Part shown: in pieces, positions 1-8,339 of the stretch
Position numbering within the stretch: position 1 is the stretch's first letter
Layout: each line of letters opens with the position of its first letter
Assembly (NCBI RefSeq): GCF_000011085.1
Contig: NC_006396.1
Span: 248,001 to 312,000, forward strand
Length of the DNA: 64,000 bases
Source of the DNA: Haloarcula marismortui ATCC 43049
Lineage (GTDB): Archaea > Halobacteriota > Halobacteria > Halobacteriales > Haloarculaceae
Direction: 5' to 3'
Translations under genes and position numbers: made by a program
Notes under the pieces: generated by a model
Seen by the model: the letters and a program-made list of their open reading frames with translations, nothing else
The model's database searches: none
Told to the model about the DNA's origin: nothing

Positions 1-21
1 GGCGAGTCCTTCCGGACGTAG

Positions 22-222
22 CTACGCTTCGAGCTCGAACGCCACGACGACCTCGGCCTGGTACTCGCGGCCCTCGACGCTAGCGATCTCGACGCCCAGT
101 TCCTCCACTTCCACCCATTTGAGATTGTCCAGTGTGGCCTCCGCGCGCTCGATAGCATCGTCGGCGGCTTTGTCGAAGCTTTCCGAACTGGTCCCGATGA
201 GTGTGATCTTTTTGAAAACCAT
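22..222 (-). CDS. Dodecin, flavin-binding protein
   Basis: A 66-residue protein with the dodecin layout: an N-terminal strand ([11 protein letters not shown]), one long helix ([20 protein letters not shown]), then Trp36 and two further strands ([29 protein letters not shown]). Dodecins assemble into hollow dodecamers that bind flavins; the Halobacterium protein stores riboflavin or lumichrome stacked against the tryptophan at this same position. The start is clear because only one Met precedes the first strand. It is cytosolic, acidic and monocistronic, with a promoter in the AT-rich stretch 225-260. Length and Trp position match the family exactly. Confidence 0.93.
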   Translation of the reverse strand: MVFKKITLIGTSSESFDKAADDAIERAEATLDNLKWVEVEELGVEIASVEGREYQAEVVVAFELEA

Positions 223-269
223 CTGCGTGCTATTTGTTCACACAGATATGTGATAAAAGTACGGACAGG

Positions 270-929
270 TCACTGCGACTGCCGGTTCAGCAGTGTCTCG
301 ACGTGACCGACCACGTCAGTGAGGTGTGCTGTCCCCCAGATAGCCACGATAATGGCTCCGATAGCGTCAAACACGAGGTCGAGCATCGTGTCGCTGAGCC
401 CGAACTGTGTCAGAATCGTGTCGTTCCCGGTCGCCGAGGCAGCAAGCGTAATCGAGAACTCGATGACCTCCCAGAGCACGCCGAAGGCCATCACGAACAG
501 GAGGAGGAACACGAACATGAACCGCGAGGGAATCGAGATCTCGTCAGTGTGCTCGTCGAGCGCACGAACGGTCGTGTACCCGACTGCGGCGACAACTGAT
601 GACGAGAGGGCGTGGGTGAAGTGGTCCCACCACCAGATACTGACGTAGAAATTCTCCTCGGACCCCGGGAGGCCAACAGTCCCGAGCGCGTGGAAGAACG
701 CCGCCGAGGTAATCCACAGCGTCAGCGCGGGGTCGAGTGCAATGCCATAGTCCCGTTCTAGCAGCGCCGGGAGTTGCGTGACGAGGATGGCGACGCCCGA
801 ATTGACGATGATGCCGACGTTGCCCCGCTCGATACCAACTGCGAATAGGCCGATGAGAGCCAGTGACAGACTTCGCGAGAGCCGTTGCTGTGTCGCCGTG
901 CTGATGCTGAAGCGGTCACGGACCCTCAT
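270..929 (-). CDS. DUF2238/YjdF (VanZ-like) membrane protein
   Basis: A 219-residue integral membrane protein with about six hydrophobic segments. The family motifs are visible: WWWDHFTHALSSS in the middle (Asp-His-Phe-x-His), FGVLWEVIEF near residue 150, and a C-terminal segment with DTMLDLVFDAIGA. These polar residues within membrane helices are typical of DUF2238/YjdF proteins, whose biochemical role is not established. Its ATG overlaps the stop of the upstream membrane gene (926-1546) in an ATGA, so the two are probably co-translated. Confidence 0.7.
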   Translation of the reverse strand: MRVRDRFSISTATQQRLSRSLSLALIGLFAVGIERGNVGIIVNSGVAILVTQLPALLERDYGIALDPALTLWITSAAFFHALGTVGLPGSEENFYVSIWWWDHFTHALSSSVVAAVGYTTVRALDEHTDEISIPSRFMFVFLLLFVMAFGVLWEVIEFSITLAASATGNDTILTQFGLSDTMLDLVFDAIGAIIVAIWGTAHLTDVVGHVETLLNRQSQ

Positions 930-1546
930 AGGTCAGGCTGGACCTCCTCGGGGACGCGGCTGGTCCCAGCCTGCCGGCGGACGTAGTACGCGAAAACCAC
1001 CCCGGCACCGATGCCGGCGATGGTCGATGCGACGAACTCCCACATTATCGCTTCCTCGATGACGTGTTCGGACACCGTCGGATCGAGGATGAAGGTGGTC
1101 CCGAGAAACTGGTCGGCTACCCAGCGGACGACGGCCCAGACGCCGGCGGTAGCCATCGTGGTGATGGCCACAAAGACGACGGCGAACCGGGGCGTCATCC
1201 GGACAGGGGTAAAGAGCTGGAGTTCGACGGCGAGAATGAGCGCGATGGCGGCAACCGAGAGATACGTCGCGAGATTACCGGTCATCGAGAGCGTCGCAAA
1301 CAGCCGGCCGACAACGGGTGACGCCGCCAGCAAGAGGATTTCCCAGGGCAGCATGGCGTCCCGGTTGCGCAATAGAACTGGCGGAAAGAGCGCCAACGCC
1401 GCAACGGCCGCCGCGAATCCGGCCCACAACAGGTCGGCCTGAACGGCACTTGTCACCGAAACGGCCGCGAGCATAGCGACGATGCACCACGCCGCGATGG
1501 CGTTGACGCGCCTGTCCCGGAGCAACCGCGCCACGTCTCGGCTCAT
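926..1546 (-). CDS. Uncharacterised polytopic membrane protein
   Basis: A 206-residue protein with about five or six predicted membrane helices separated by short charged loops, including RDRR near the N-terminus and YYVRRQ near the C-terminus. I do not recognise a family. The last codons overlap the DUF2238 gene by 4 nt (ATGA), which implies a two-gene operon in which this gene is first. The acidic-free loops and Arg-rich cytosolic ends are as expected for an archaeal inner-face topology. No catalytic motif is evident. Confidence 0.6.
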   Translation of the reverse strand: MSRDVARLLRDRRVNAIAAWCIVAMLAAVSVTSAVQADLLWAGFAAAVAALALFPPVLLRNRDAMLPWEILLLAASPVVGRLFATLSMTGNLATYLSVAAIALILAVELQLFTPVRMTPRFAVVFVAITTMATAGVWAVVRWVADQFLGTTFILDPTVSEHVIEEAIMWEFVASTIAGIGAGVVFAYYVRRQAGTSRVPEEVQPDL

Positions 1547-1606
1547 ATTGGCTGGTGAGTCGCGACTGGAAAAACCCTATCGACCGATATCGGCGCGGGG
1601 ATTGTT

Positions 1607-2521
1607 TCAGATAGCGCCATACGCCATGGCATACGCGAGCGCAGCGATAGACACTGCCGCCAGCCCCGTCACGACCGTCTCCAGCCAGTCGACACCGTCA
1701 CTGAAGGGCCGGGTCGGTGCGCCGACGACGCCCAGTGCGAGGACGCTGAACACGAAGTGCGCGGACTGTTCGAGCGTCGGTGCGGGCATGAACAGGATGG
1801 CTGCTGCATACCCCAGTCCCAGCGCTGCCCGCGGACGGACGAGTCCGGTCAGCGTGTAGCCGCGGAGGTGGACGTACGTCCACACGGCGAGCCACACCGT
1901 CGCAAGTTCGATAGCGAACGCCGCCAGAAGGTGCGTGGTCGGGTCGGGGTGGAGCATCACCCGCTCGGCGACGAGTGTCACGTCGAAGGGGTAGAAGAAC
2001 GGGGGCGGGCCGCCGGTGAAGAGGTCGCCGAACGGGTGAGTAAGGAGTCCCAGTAGCGCTAGCCCGGTCACCGTCCGGGGGCTGACATCGCGGGACTGTG
2101 CGACTGTGGCGACACCTAGTACGGCCAGAACGAACACGAGCATCACGAGTCCTGCGATGGGACCGCTGACTGCGCCCGTGAGAACGGTCAGTACGGCGCC
2201 GATGGACAGCGACCCGATTCGGGTAGCCCGCGAGTTACTGGCCCAGAGGCCGGCGGCGGCGGCGAGTGCCGCCCCTAACAGGAGCGAGTGTGTCGGCCCA
2301 CGGTGGACGACGTTTGCTGTTTCCCAGAAGCCGTCGGCCGTCAGGTTCTCGGCGGCCCCGACGAGTAGCCCGAAGGGGGCGTAGACGATATCAACGTCGG
2401 GAACTGCGGCGAACAGGCCGGCGATGACGCCCAACTGGACCGCTCGCTCACGGGAGAGCCCAAGCCACCACGCGGCGAGGGCGCCGAGGGCGAACGCAAG
2501 TAGCGCGTGGCCGACGAACAT
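1607..2521 (-). CDS. YdjM-type membrane-bound metal-dependent hydrolase (DUF457)
   Basis: A 304-residue membrane protein. It begins with FVGHALLAFALGALAAWWLG and has an acidic PDVDIVYAPFG motif, then HRGPTHSLLLGA, then LGLLTHPFGDLFTGG. His and Asp residues spaced this way (GH, PDxD, HRxxTHS, THxxxD) are the signature of the YdjM/DUF457 predicted membrane metal-dependent hydrolases; the same layout occurs in phospholipase-C-like zinc folds. Substrate is unknown. It is monocistronic, with an AT-rich promoter just upstream (2525-2560). Confidence 0.78.
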   Translation of the reverse strand: MFVGHALLAFALGALAAWWLGLSRERAVQLGVIAGLFAAVPDVDIVYAPFGLLVGAAENLTADGFWETANVVHRGPTHSLLLGAALAAAAGLWASNSRATRIGSLSIGAVLTVLTGAVSGPIAGLVMLVFVLAVLGVATVAQSRDVSPRTVTGLALLGLLTHPFGDLFTGGPPPFFYPFDVTLVAERVMLHPDPTTHLLAAFAIELATVWLAVWTYVHLRGYTLTGLVRPRAALGLGYAAAILFMPAPTLEQSAHFVFSVLALGVVGAPTRPFSDGVDWLETVVTGLAAVSIAALAYAMAYGAI

Positions 2522-2588
2522 ACGTCGAATATGATGTCGATAGGCTTAAACACCACGTGTGAACGGGTAGCGCGGCCCTCACCCTCGC

Positions 2589-3122
2589 TCAGGACTCGGA
2601 CTCGACTTTCGTCCAGCGTTCTTCGATGGCCGCGTTGGCCCTGACAACGGTGTCACCGTCGACGCGGAACCGCGTCTTCCGGAGTTCGATGGCGGCCACC
2701 TCCCCGGTGGTGTCGCCGGCTTTGACGGTGTCGCCGGGGTTGAAATCGGGGTCACGGAGGAGGTAGACGCCGGCAACAGCGTCCTTGATCATCTCCGATA
2801 GCGCGTATGAGACGCCAAGCGCGAGGAATCCGGTCGCCGTGCCCAGCGACGCGGCGATGGCGGTCAGGCCGACGATAGAGAGGAAGGATAGCGCCACGCC
2901 GAACCACAGGAACACGAGTACGATCACCGACAGAAACTGTCGGTACACGGGGGATTCGCCGGGCAGCGACCGTTTCAGAACGGCCCGGACAACGAACATG
3001 ATCGCTTTGATGCCTACCGCAGCGATCGCAAGAAAGACGAACGCGGTTATGAGGCGCGGAAGTGCGTCAATAACGTTCGTAACTAGCTGTTCGAGCGCTT
3101 GATTGATGACACCGACTTGCAC
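2589..3122 (-). CDS. Short MscS-family mechanosensitive channel-like protein
   Basis: A 177-residue protein with three membrane segments. The third (about residues 85-120, TAIAASLGTATGFLALGVSYALSE and onward) has the Gly/Ala-patterned pore helix of MscS. It is followed by the beta-domain signature FNPGDTVKAGDTTGEVAAIELR. The chain ends after this beta domain, so the large C-terminal alpha/beta cage of canonical MscS (about 286 residues) is missing. It probably gates solutes on osmotic downshock or is an auxiliary subunit. A second, longer MscS homologue lies at 5809-6870. Confidence 0.78.
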   Translation of the reverse strand: MQVGVINQALEQLVTNVIDALPRLITAFVFLAIAAVGIKAIMFVVRAVLKRSLPGESPVYRQFLSVIVLVFLWFGVALSFLSIVGLTAIAASLGTATGFLALGVSYALSEMIKDAVAGVYLLRDPDFNPGDTVKAGDTTGEVAAIELRKTRFRVDGDTVVRANAAIEERWTKVESES

Positions 3123-3146
3123 GCCGGATGGTGAAGGGAGAGGCCC

Positions 3147-3527
3147 CTAAGTGTTGGCGTCAGCCGACATGGCTGTATCGCCGGGGTGACGGACCACCTC
3201 GTAGTCGCCGTCCTCAGTAATCCCGATGACAGCCCAGTCATAGGATACGTCCTGCCGATTGAGGCGGCGGCTGAGGTGCGTCGCATCGTCGGTGCGTGTG
3301 ACGAAACAACGCAAGTCGCCGCCCTCGGGTATCGGGTCCTGCGAGTTGAGCACTGTGACAGTGACGACGCGCCAGTCGCGTTCCGCTCGCAGTTCGGTGC
3401 CAGTGCGCGACACGGTGTATCCGAGGTCGTCGAATATCGACCGGGCCTGCTCGTCGAGTGATGTGGTAACGGCCCCCATCTGAGATCCAGTACCACTGGC
3501 TATCTGATAAACGTTCCCACTGGCCAT
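3147..3527 (-). CDS. Uncharacterised haloarchaeal protein, 126 aa
   Basis: A 126-residue soluble protein without membrane segments. It has a central alternating pattern consistent with a small alpha/beta domain: EQARSIFDDLGYTVSRTG, then ERDWRVVTVTVLNS, then DLRCFVTRTDDA, then YDWAVIGITEDGDYEVVRHPG. The helix-then-strand layout and the basic DWRVV strand resemble small nucleic-acid or nuclease-like folds, but I see no catalytic motif and do not assign function. It lies 24 bases upstream of the short MscS gene on the same strand, so co-transcription is possible. Confidence 0.6.
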   Translation of the reverse strand: MASGNVYQIASGTGSQMGAVTTSLDEQARSIFDDLGYTVSRTGTELRAERDWRVVTVTVLNSQDPIPEGGDLRCFVTRTDDATHLSRRLNRQDVSYDWAVIGITEDGDYEVVRHPGDTAMSADANT

Positions 3528-3689
3528 GCTGTTGACAGTTCGCCTGGGGAAACGGCCAGGGAAACAAACGAAATCGGCAGCGCTACCAGTGAGACAGGGA
3601 CGCTTGGTGGGTGATTCGACTCGGCACAGGGGCTGGGGTAGACCTAGCTCAGTGGCCGGCGTAGGCAGTTCGGCCGCGCAGGCCGACTA

Positions 3690-3929
3690 CTACTCGTGAG
3701 CGGCGTCCCACTCTTCGGCTTTGCGGAGGTTCGAACAGTCGTTACAGCGGATGCGTCCCATCGAGTCCATCGCGTTGTTGAACGTCTCGCAGTTGCTACA
3801 GAAGTAGCCCCAGCGGCGCTCGCGGTCGGCGTCGCGGTAGACGACGTAAAACGCGCCTTTCGTACCGGTGTCGCCGTCGCTCCGGTCGACGTACAGCGTC
3901 TCTCCATCGGGACCGTCGAGTGCGTCCAT
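3690..3929 (-). CDS. Small zinc-ribbon protein
   Basis: A 79-residue protein with a C-terminal zinc ribbon: YFCSNCETFNNAMDSMGRIRCNDCSNLRKAEEWDAAHE, i.e. two CxxC knuckles about 17 residues apart. The N-terminal half (ETLYVDRSDGDTGTKGAFYVVYRD) is probably a short beta hairpin. The Cys pairs are intact so zinc binding is likely. The partner (DNA, RNA or protein) cannot be told from sequence. It is divergent from the phosphoesterase gene that follows, with a 66-nt shared intergenic region. Confidence 0.68.
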   Translation of the reverse strand: MDALDGPDGETLYVDRSDGDTGTKGAFYVVYRDADRERRWGYFCSNCETFNNAMDSMGRIRCNDCSNLRKAEEWDAAHE

Positions 3930-3995
3930 ACGGACTCATGACGCGCCAGCGGCTAAATCACTGCGGAAACCATTAATGGCTGGTTCCCCTGCACT

Positions 3996-5360
3996 ATGGG
4001 TGTGAGTCCCCGGATCATCCACTACTCCGACGTGGAGAAAGCGTACGATACACCCGAGCGAATCGGGCGGTTTGCGGGGACAGTCGCCGCCGCTGACGGC
4101 CCGGATGCGCTGGTGGTCGGCACCGGAGACAACACCGGTCCGGGAGTGCTGTCGCTGGTCACCGACGGCGAGCAGTCGCTCGACCTCTTCACTGCGCTGA
4201 CGCCCGCGTTCGAGACGCTGGGGAACCACGATTTCGACCACGGACTCGCGATGACGCGGGAGATTATCGCACGGTCGCCACAGGCGTGGCTGACTGCGAA
4301 CGTCGAACAGGACGGCGAGCGGTTTGCCAGACGATTGACCCGACCGTGGGCGAACCGGATCGTCGACGGAGTGCAAGTCGGCTTCGTCGGTGTCACCAGC
4401 CCGGACACGGCCTCGGCCAATCCACAGGCGACGACGCTGACGTTCACAGATCCGTTCGAGGCTGTCAGCGAGGCGGCCACAGCGCTTCGGGACGCCGGGG
4501 CGGAGGCTGTTGTCGTGCTCTCACATCTGGGCCGGATTGACGAGAAACTGGCCCGCGCCTGCGACGTGGACGTAATCCTCGGCGGGCACGTCCACGAGCG
4601 CCGCATCGACCGTCTCGACGGGACGCTGCTCACCAGACCAGGAGCCAACGGCCGGACCGTCGTTGAGGTCGACCTTGCCGGACCGGAACCGACTGCACAG
4701 TTCCGCGAGACAGCTGATGGCCCTCTCGATGACCGCGTCGCGGCGGCAATCGAAGACAGGCTCTCCGCAGCGGGACTGCACGAGGTTATCGGTCACGCCG
4801 CCGACCCCATCGACCGTAGTCAGGCGACGACCTACGGCGGCGAGTGTCGGCTCGGCAACCTCGTTGCGGACGCGTACCGATGGGCGACGGGCGCAGATGT
4901 GGCCCTCCAGAACAGCGGCGGTCTCCGAAACGACACGGTTCCGCTCGATGGGGCGCTGACGGTCGCCGATATGGTTTCTGTCGTCCCCTTCGAGGAACCC
5001 CTGACAGTCGCCGAACTGACGGGGGCGGAGCTCCGGACGCTGTGTCGACAGGGGAGCGGGCAACAGGTCGCGTTCGGCGAGCCGGACTGGTGGCACGCCC
5101 ATTTCAGCGGCGTCGAACTGGTCTGGAACGATGATACACAAATCATCGAGCGACTGCAGGTCGACGGGCGACCGGTCCGCGACACCGAGACGTACACGCT
5201 CGCGACGAGCAACTACCTCTACTACACCGAACTGGAGTTCCCGATCCTCACCGAATCCCACCGGGTCAGCGTCGCCGACGTACAGTACAGGGCGCTGGCC
5301 GACTACGTCCGCGAGACGGACATCGCCCCGGCGGTCGACGGACGACTCACTCGTCGCTAG
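3996..5360 (+). CDS. 5'-nucleotidase/UshA-family metallophosphoesterase
   Basis: A 454-residue protein with two domains. The N-terminal calcineurin-like metallophosphatase has IIHYSDVEK, GTGDNTGPG (metal Asp and Asn), LGNHDFDHG, VVLSHLG and GGHVHE. The C-terminal 5'-nucleotidase domain contains CRLGNLVADAYRWATGADVALQNSGGLRND and a WWHAHFSG segment near residue 370 that may contribute to substrate stacking. These are the UshA/CpdB/NadN motifs, so it likely dephosphorylates nucleotides or nucleotide sugars. The first motif is HYSDVE rather than the common HTNDLH. There is no signal peptide, so it probably acts in the cytosol, unlike bacterial UshA. Confidence 0.88.
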   Translation: MGVSPRIIHYSDVEKAYDTPERIGRFAGTVAAADGPDALVVGTGDNTGPGVLSLVTDGEQSLDLFTALTPAFETLGNHDFDHGLAMTREIIARSPQAWLTANVEQDGERFARRLTRPWANRIVDGVQVGFVGVTSPDTASANPQATTLTFTDPFEAVSEAATALRDAGAEAVVVLSHLGRIDEKLARACDVDVILGGHVHERRIDRLDGTLLTRPGANGRTVVEVDLAGPEPTAQFRETADGPLDDRVAAAIEDRLSAAGLHEVIGHAADPIDRSQATTYGGECRLGNLVADAYRWATGADVALQNSGGLRNDTVPLDGALTVADMVSVVPFEEPLTVAELTGAELRTLCRQGSGQQVAFGEPDWWHAHFSGVELVWNDDTQIIERLQVDGRPVRDTETYTLATSNYLYYTELEFPILTESHRVSVADVQYRALADYVRETDIAPAVDGRLTRR

Positions 5361-5392
5361 CGATTTAAACCTCGGCGCGGTACGTTCCGCCG

Positions 5393-5839
5393 ATGCCACA
5401 GGTCGTCGTCCCGGTCAGATACCCACTCTCGGAGAACTCCCGAGCCACGCTCGCGGAGGCCATTCAGATCGCCGACGCGGAAGATGCGGACCTCACCGTC
5501 CTCCACGTAAATCTATACCAGAATAGCCACCACGTCGACCGGACAGAGCTCAAACGCGCCGTCGAGCAGGCGTTCGGCCACGTCCCGCGGACGCGGTACG
5601 TCGTCCGGTCGGGGATGCTGGTCGAAGAGACGATCCTCGATGAGGTCGCTGCACAGGACGCCGATATCGTCGTCATCGGGAGCAAACAGGCGAGTCGCTG
5701 GCGACAGATGATCCGACGGCTGGTCGACGACCCCGATGTCGAACAGTTCCTTCGCGAGGAACTCGACTGCGAAATCGTCACCGCCCAGCCGGATGCCCAG
5801 TCCAGCCGTCACTCGTCGCCGAGTTCATCGGGATCCTGA
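5393..5839 (+). CDS. UspA-type universal stress protein
   Basis: A 148-residue single-domain USP. It opens with strand VVVPVRYPLSENSRATLAEAIQIADAEDADLTVLHVN and ends with DADIVVIGSKQASRWRQMIRRLVDDPDVEQFLREELDCEIVTA. The usual nucleotide loop G-2x-G-9x-G-S/T is replaced by GSKQASRWRQM, so ATP binding is doubtful. It lies 32 nt after the phosphoesterase and may be co-transcribed. Its final 31 nt overlap antisense with the 3' end of the MscS gene on the other strand, and its C-terminal tail is Ser-rich. Confidence 0.85.
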   Translation: MPQVVVPVRYPLSENSRATLAEAIQIADAEDADLTVLHVNLYQNSHHVDRTELKRAVEQAFGHVPRTRYVVRSGMLVEETILDEVAAQDADIVVIGSKQASRWRQMIRRLVDDPDVEQFLREELDCEIVTAQPDAQSSRHSSPSSSGS

Positions 5840-6870
5840 CGCGGCGGGACCGGCGCGTCTCCGGTGGCCGTGTGGGACCGGTCAACGCCGTCAAGCCCGC
5901 CCAATCCGTTGGTGAGTGAGACGTTCATCTCCCCGCTGGTGTCGTCGAAGTACAGGTGGGAGTGTGGATAGGCGATTTCGACATTTGCGTCTTCGAGCCG
6001 CCGCCAGACGTTCGTCTGGACTCTCGAGCGGGCAGCAAGCAGCTTGTACGGTTCGGTCACCCAGTACCGTAATGTCAGCAACACGCCGTGGTCGGCGAAA
6101 TTGTTGATATACACCGTCGGCGAGGCGGGGTACCGGGCCGCACCGACGCGGATGTCCGGCCCGCCGGAGATGACGTTGTCCACTTCCCGGGCCGCCGCTT
6201 CGATGAGGCTCCGCGCGACGGCGATGTCACTCTCGTAGGTGACCATTACGTCAAGCGACAGCCGCGTTCGTGAGTCCTCTGCCGAGTAGTTGACGACATC
6301 CCGCTGGCGAATCTCCCCGTTGGGGATGACGAGAAACGTGTTGTCAAGGGTGAACACTTTGGTGTGTCTGAGTGTGATATCTTCGACGAACCCTCGCTGG
6401 CCAGTGTCGGCGAGTTCGATCATATCACCGATCTCGTATGGCTGGTCAGCCAGCAAGAAGACGCCAGAGATCAGGCCCCCGAGAATCGGGGCCAGCACGA
6501 CACCAACCACGGCAGAAAACACAGTGACGGAGAGTGCAATATCACCCAGTTGCAGACCGTAAATGCCCAGAATGGTCAGCAACGCGAAAATGTACACACC
6601 GGCACGGATGCCGCGAAGCGCTGTTCGAGTGAGACTTGGCCGCCGGAACTGCTGAGCGACGCGCCGACCCAGAAGACGGACGAGAACGCGGGAAACGACA
6701 ATTGCCAGCCCGATGACGATCAGGGATTTCCCGATGTTGGCAATCCACATCGGGATTTCGAAGGGGAGCAATCCACCGATGTCAGTGGCTACCTCTGTCG
6801 CCACTTCCGTCGCGGCTTCGGTCGGCGTCGGAGTGGGTGTCTGCAACGGCCAGACAGGGCCAAAACGCAT
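5809..6870 (-). CDS. MscS-family mechanosensitive ion channel
   Basis: A 353-residue channel. A Pro/Thr-rich N-terminus (QTPTPTPTEAATEVATE) leads into three or four membrane helices, the pore helix (VFSAVVGVVLAPILGGLISGVFLL), the beta domain (YEIGDMIELADTGQRGFVEDITLRHT) and the full alpha/beta domain (VVIPNGEIRQRDVVNYS, the typical VxxPN motif). It is a complete MscS, unlike the short homologue at 2589-3122. It should release solutes on hypo-osmotic shock. Its 3' end overlaps the USP gene by 31 nt in antisense orientation. Confidence 0.9.
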   Translation of the reverse strand: MRFGPVWPLQTPTPTPTEAATEVATEVATDIGGLLPFEIPMWIANIGKSLIVIGLAIVVSRVLVRLLGRRVAQQFRRPSLTRTALRGIRAGVYIFALLTILGIYGLQLGDIALSVTVFSAVVGVVLAPILGGLISGVFLLADQPYEIGDMIELADTGQRGFVEDITLRHTKVFTLDNTFLVIPNGEIRQRDVVNYSAEDSRTRLSLDVMVTYESDIAVARSLIEAAAREVDNVISGGPDIRVGAARYPASPTVYINNFADHGVLLTLRYWVTEPYKLLAARSRVQTNVWRRLEDANVEIAYPHSHLYFDDTSGEMNVSLTNGLGGLDGVDRSHTATGDAPVPPRQDPDELGDE

Positions 6871-6947
6871 GACATGGAATCAATCCCGCCACGAGAAAAG
6901 GATTCCCCTCCCGAACTACTTAGCCATCTCACTCTGTTTGAGATAAT

Positions 6948-7682
6948 ATGTCTTCAGATGACATCTCGGTGGTCCTCTCAGACGACCGACCACCGGTAGA
7001 TACGCTGGCAGTCGGTGTCTCTGAGTACGGCCTGGCCGGCCTCACAGCCGTCGATTATCTCGCTGACCAGCACTCGATGCGCGAAGTCGGCCATCTGCGG
7101 ACGTCGGAGCCGCCGTTCAGTACCCCTTTCGAGAACGGGACCCCGAGACATCACACACGGCTGTATGTCGATGAGGCGTCGTCGTTTGCTGTCTTAGTGG
7201 GTGAGCGGTTCGTGCCGCCGGCTCAGGCCGGATCGCTCGCTGGCGCAATTGCGACCGCGGGGAGAAAACTGGGGGTTTCAGACATTACGATGCTCACCGG
7301 CGTCCCCATCGCACACGGCCCGGACGACCACGTCCCGTTCTACATTGCAACGCCGATGTATCAGGAATCGTATCTCAACGACACCGACATCAGACCAATG
7401 GGAAACGGGTTCCTCGACGGACTGAGTGCCGAGCTAGTCACGCGCGGAATCGATGAGTCGCTTCCAACCGGTGTGTTCACGACGCCAACCCACCCACAAG
7501 CGCCCGACGCAGCGGCCGCAATCAGACTGCTCACTGCGTTGAAAGAGAGCCACTCGATCCAGATTGACACTGGTCCACTGGAGAACTTCGCTGCGAACAT
7601 CGAGGCCCACTATCAGGCACTTGCAGAACGGATGGACGCCGCCGATTCCGACCAGTTCGCTGATGACCGAATGTACATGTGA
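6948..7682 (+). CDS. PAC2 family protein (proteasome assembly chaperone-like)
   Basis: A 244-residue protein matching the archaeal PAC2/DUF75 family: TLAVGVSEYGLAGLTAVDYLADQHSMREVGHLRT, then DITMLTGVPIAHGPDDHVPFYIAT, then GFLDGLSAELVTRGI and FTTPTHPQAPDAAAAIRLLTAL. The fold is that of the eukaryotic 20S assembly chaperone PAC2. In archaea an assembly role is inferred rather than shown. The start is supported by an AT-rich box (actactta, about 6922) roughly 25 nt upstream, typical of leaderless haloarchaeal mRNAs. It is soluble and acidic. Confidence 0.82.
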   Translation: MSSDDISVVLSDDRPPVDTLAVGVSEYGLAGLTAVDYLADQHSMREVGHLRTSEPPFSTPFENGTPRHHTRLYVDEASSFAVLVGERFVPPAQAGSLAGAIATAGRKLGVSDITMLTGVPIAHGPDDHVPFYIATPMYQESYLNDTDIRPMGNGFLDGLSAELVTRGIDESLPTGVFTTPTHPQAPDAAAAIRLLTALKESHSIQIDTGPLENFAANIEAHYQALAERMDAADSDQFADDRMYM

Positions 7683-7735
7683 AGGGTAAAATTTGGCACG
7701 AGTGTCCACATTTACTGGGATTTAAACTATACTAA

Positions 7736-7755
7736 TTCCACATTATGCGTGAACA
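7736..7755 (+). promoter_or_regulatory. 20-bp element shared with a second promoter in this window
   Basis: TTCCACATTATNNNTGAACA here is repeated, 17 of 20 identical, at 51096-51115 before a response-regulator gene. The outer TTC/GAA bases form a loose inverted repeat. Here it lies about 50 nt upstream of the zinc-ribbon gene at 7808. It may be an operator or an activator site; inference only. Confidence 0.35.
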
Positions 7756-7807
7756 ATCAAACATTCTGCCGACACATTTTTGAGCCTACAGCGCGTTCTT
7801 TTCTTTG

Positions 7808-8002
7808 ATGACCTCCACCGAAATCTACACGACCAGCGCGGTCGACTCAGACCCACCACCACAGACGCGGTCCAAGACCTCGCTGTTCTGTCCCGACTGC
7901 GGTCACGAGAGCGCAGTGACTGGCGACTGGACAGCCGAAGCAACCGAGAACAGTTTGTTACTCCGGTGTCCGGACTGTGACACCGTCGTCCAACAGCGGT
8001 AG
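7808..8002 (+). CDS. Tiny zinc-ribbon protein, paralogue of 42000-42278
   Basis: A 64-residue protein. After a polar Thr-rich leader it carries LFCPDCGHESAVTGDWTAEATENSLLLRCPDCDTVVQQR, a compact zinc ribbon with two CPDC knuckles. A TTG directly precedes the chosen ATG; the ATG is preferred. The protein at 42000-42278 shares LFCPDCGH, the GDW motif and a second CPDC, so the two are paralogues. It is likely a small nucleic-acid or protein-binding adaptor, as with many haloarchaeal small zinc-finger proteins. No partner is inferable. Confidence 0.72.
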   Translation: MTSTEIYTTSAVDSDPPPQTRSKTSLFCPDCGHESAVTGDWTAEATENSLLLRCPDCDTVVQQR

Positions 8003-8015
8003 GACCACTACGTAA

Positions 8016-8237
8016 TTACTCCTCATCCTCTGTAGACGAGGAGCCGCCAAGACTCTCAGCGGGCGGACTCACTTTGATGAACTCAACGGCGAGATACACC
8101 ACTGAGATAACGGCCAGTATGAGCAAGAAACCCGCTCCTGAAGAACGCTGCAGACTCACACCAACAGTGGCAAGCGTTGCAACGAGCACGGCGGTACACC
8201 GACGGATCGTCTGGCGGAGGAGGGCAGTGTCGTCCAT
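8016..8237 (-). CDS. Small membrane protein, 73 aa
   Basis: Starting at the second Met (MDDTALLRQTIRR), this 73-residue protein has two hydrophobic helices (CTAVLVATLATVGVSLQ and FLLILAVISVVYLAVEFI) and an acidic Ser/Glu-rich tail. The longer reading from 8264 adds only basic residues atypical of haloarchaeal proteins and is not favoured. It is convergent with the zinc-ribbon gene, with 13 nt between stops. Function is unknown; the hairpin-like two-helix topology is common among haloarchaeal orphan membrane proteins. Confidence 0.6.
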   Translation of the reverse strand: MDDTALLRQTIRRCTAVLVATLATVGVSLQRSSGAGFLLILAVISVVYLAVEFIKVSPPAESLGGSSSTEDEE

Positions 8238-8339
8238 ACGTGGCTTCTTCACTGCCAGCAACAAGAACCTTCGACCCCGGTTTCCGTTGCCGGGACCCGC
8301 CCTGCTGGCCAGTGATGCCGGAACGAACGTACAGCAGTC

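Noticed and set aside
3644..3690. TAGCTCAGTGG resembling a tRNA D-arm
   Set aside because: No matching GAGC, anticodon or T arm follows; the region is a GC-rich 3' gap between two minus-strand genes.
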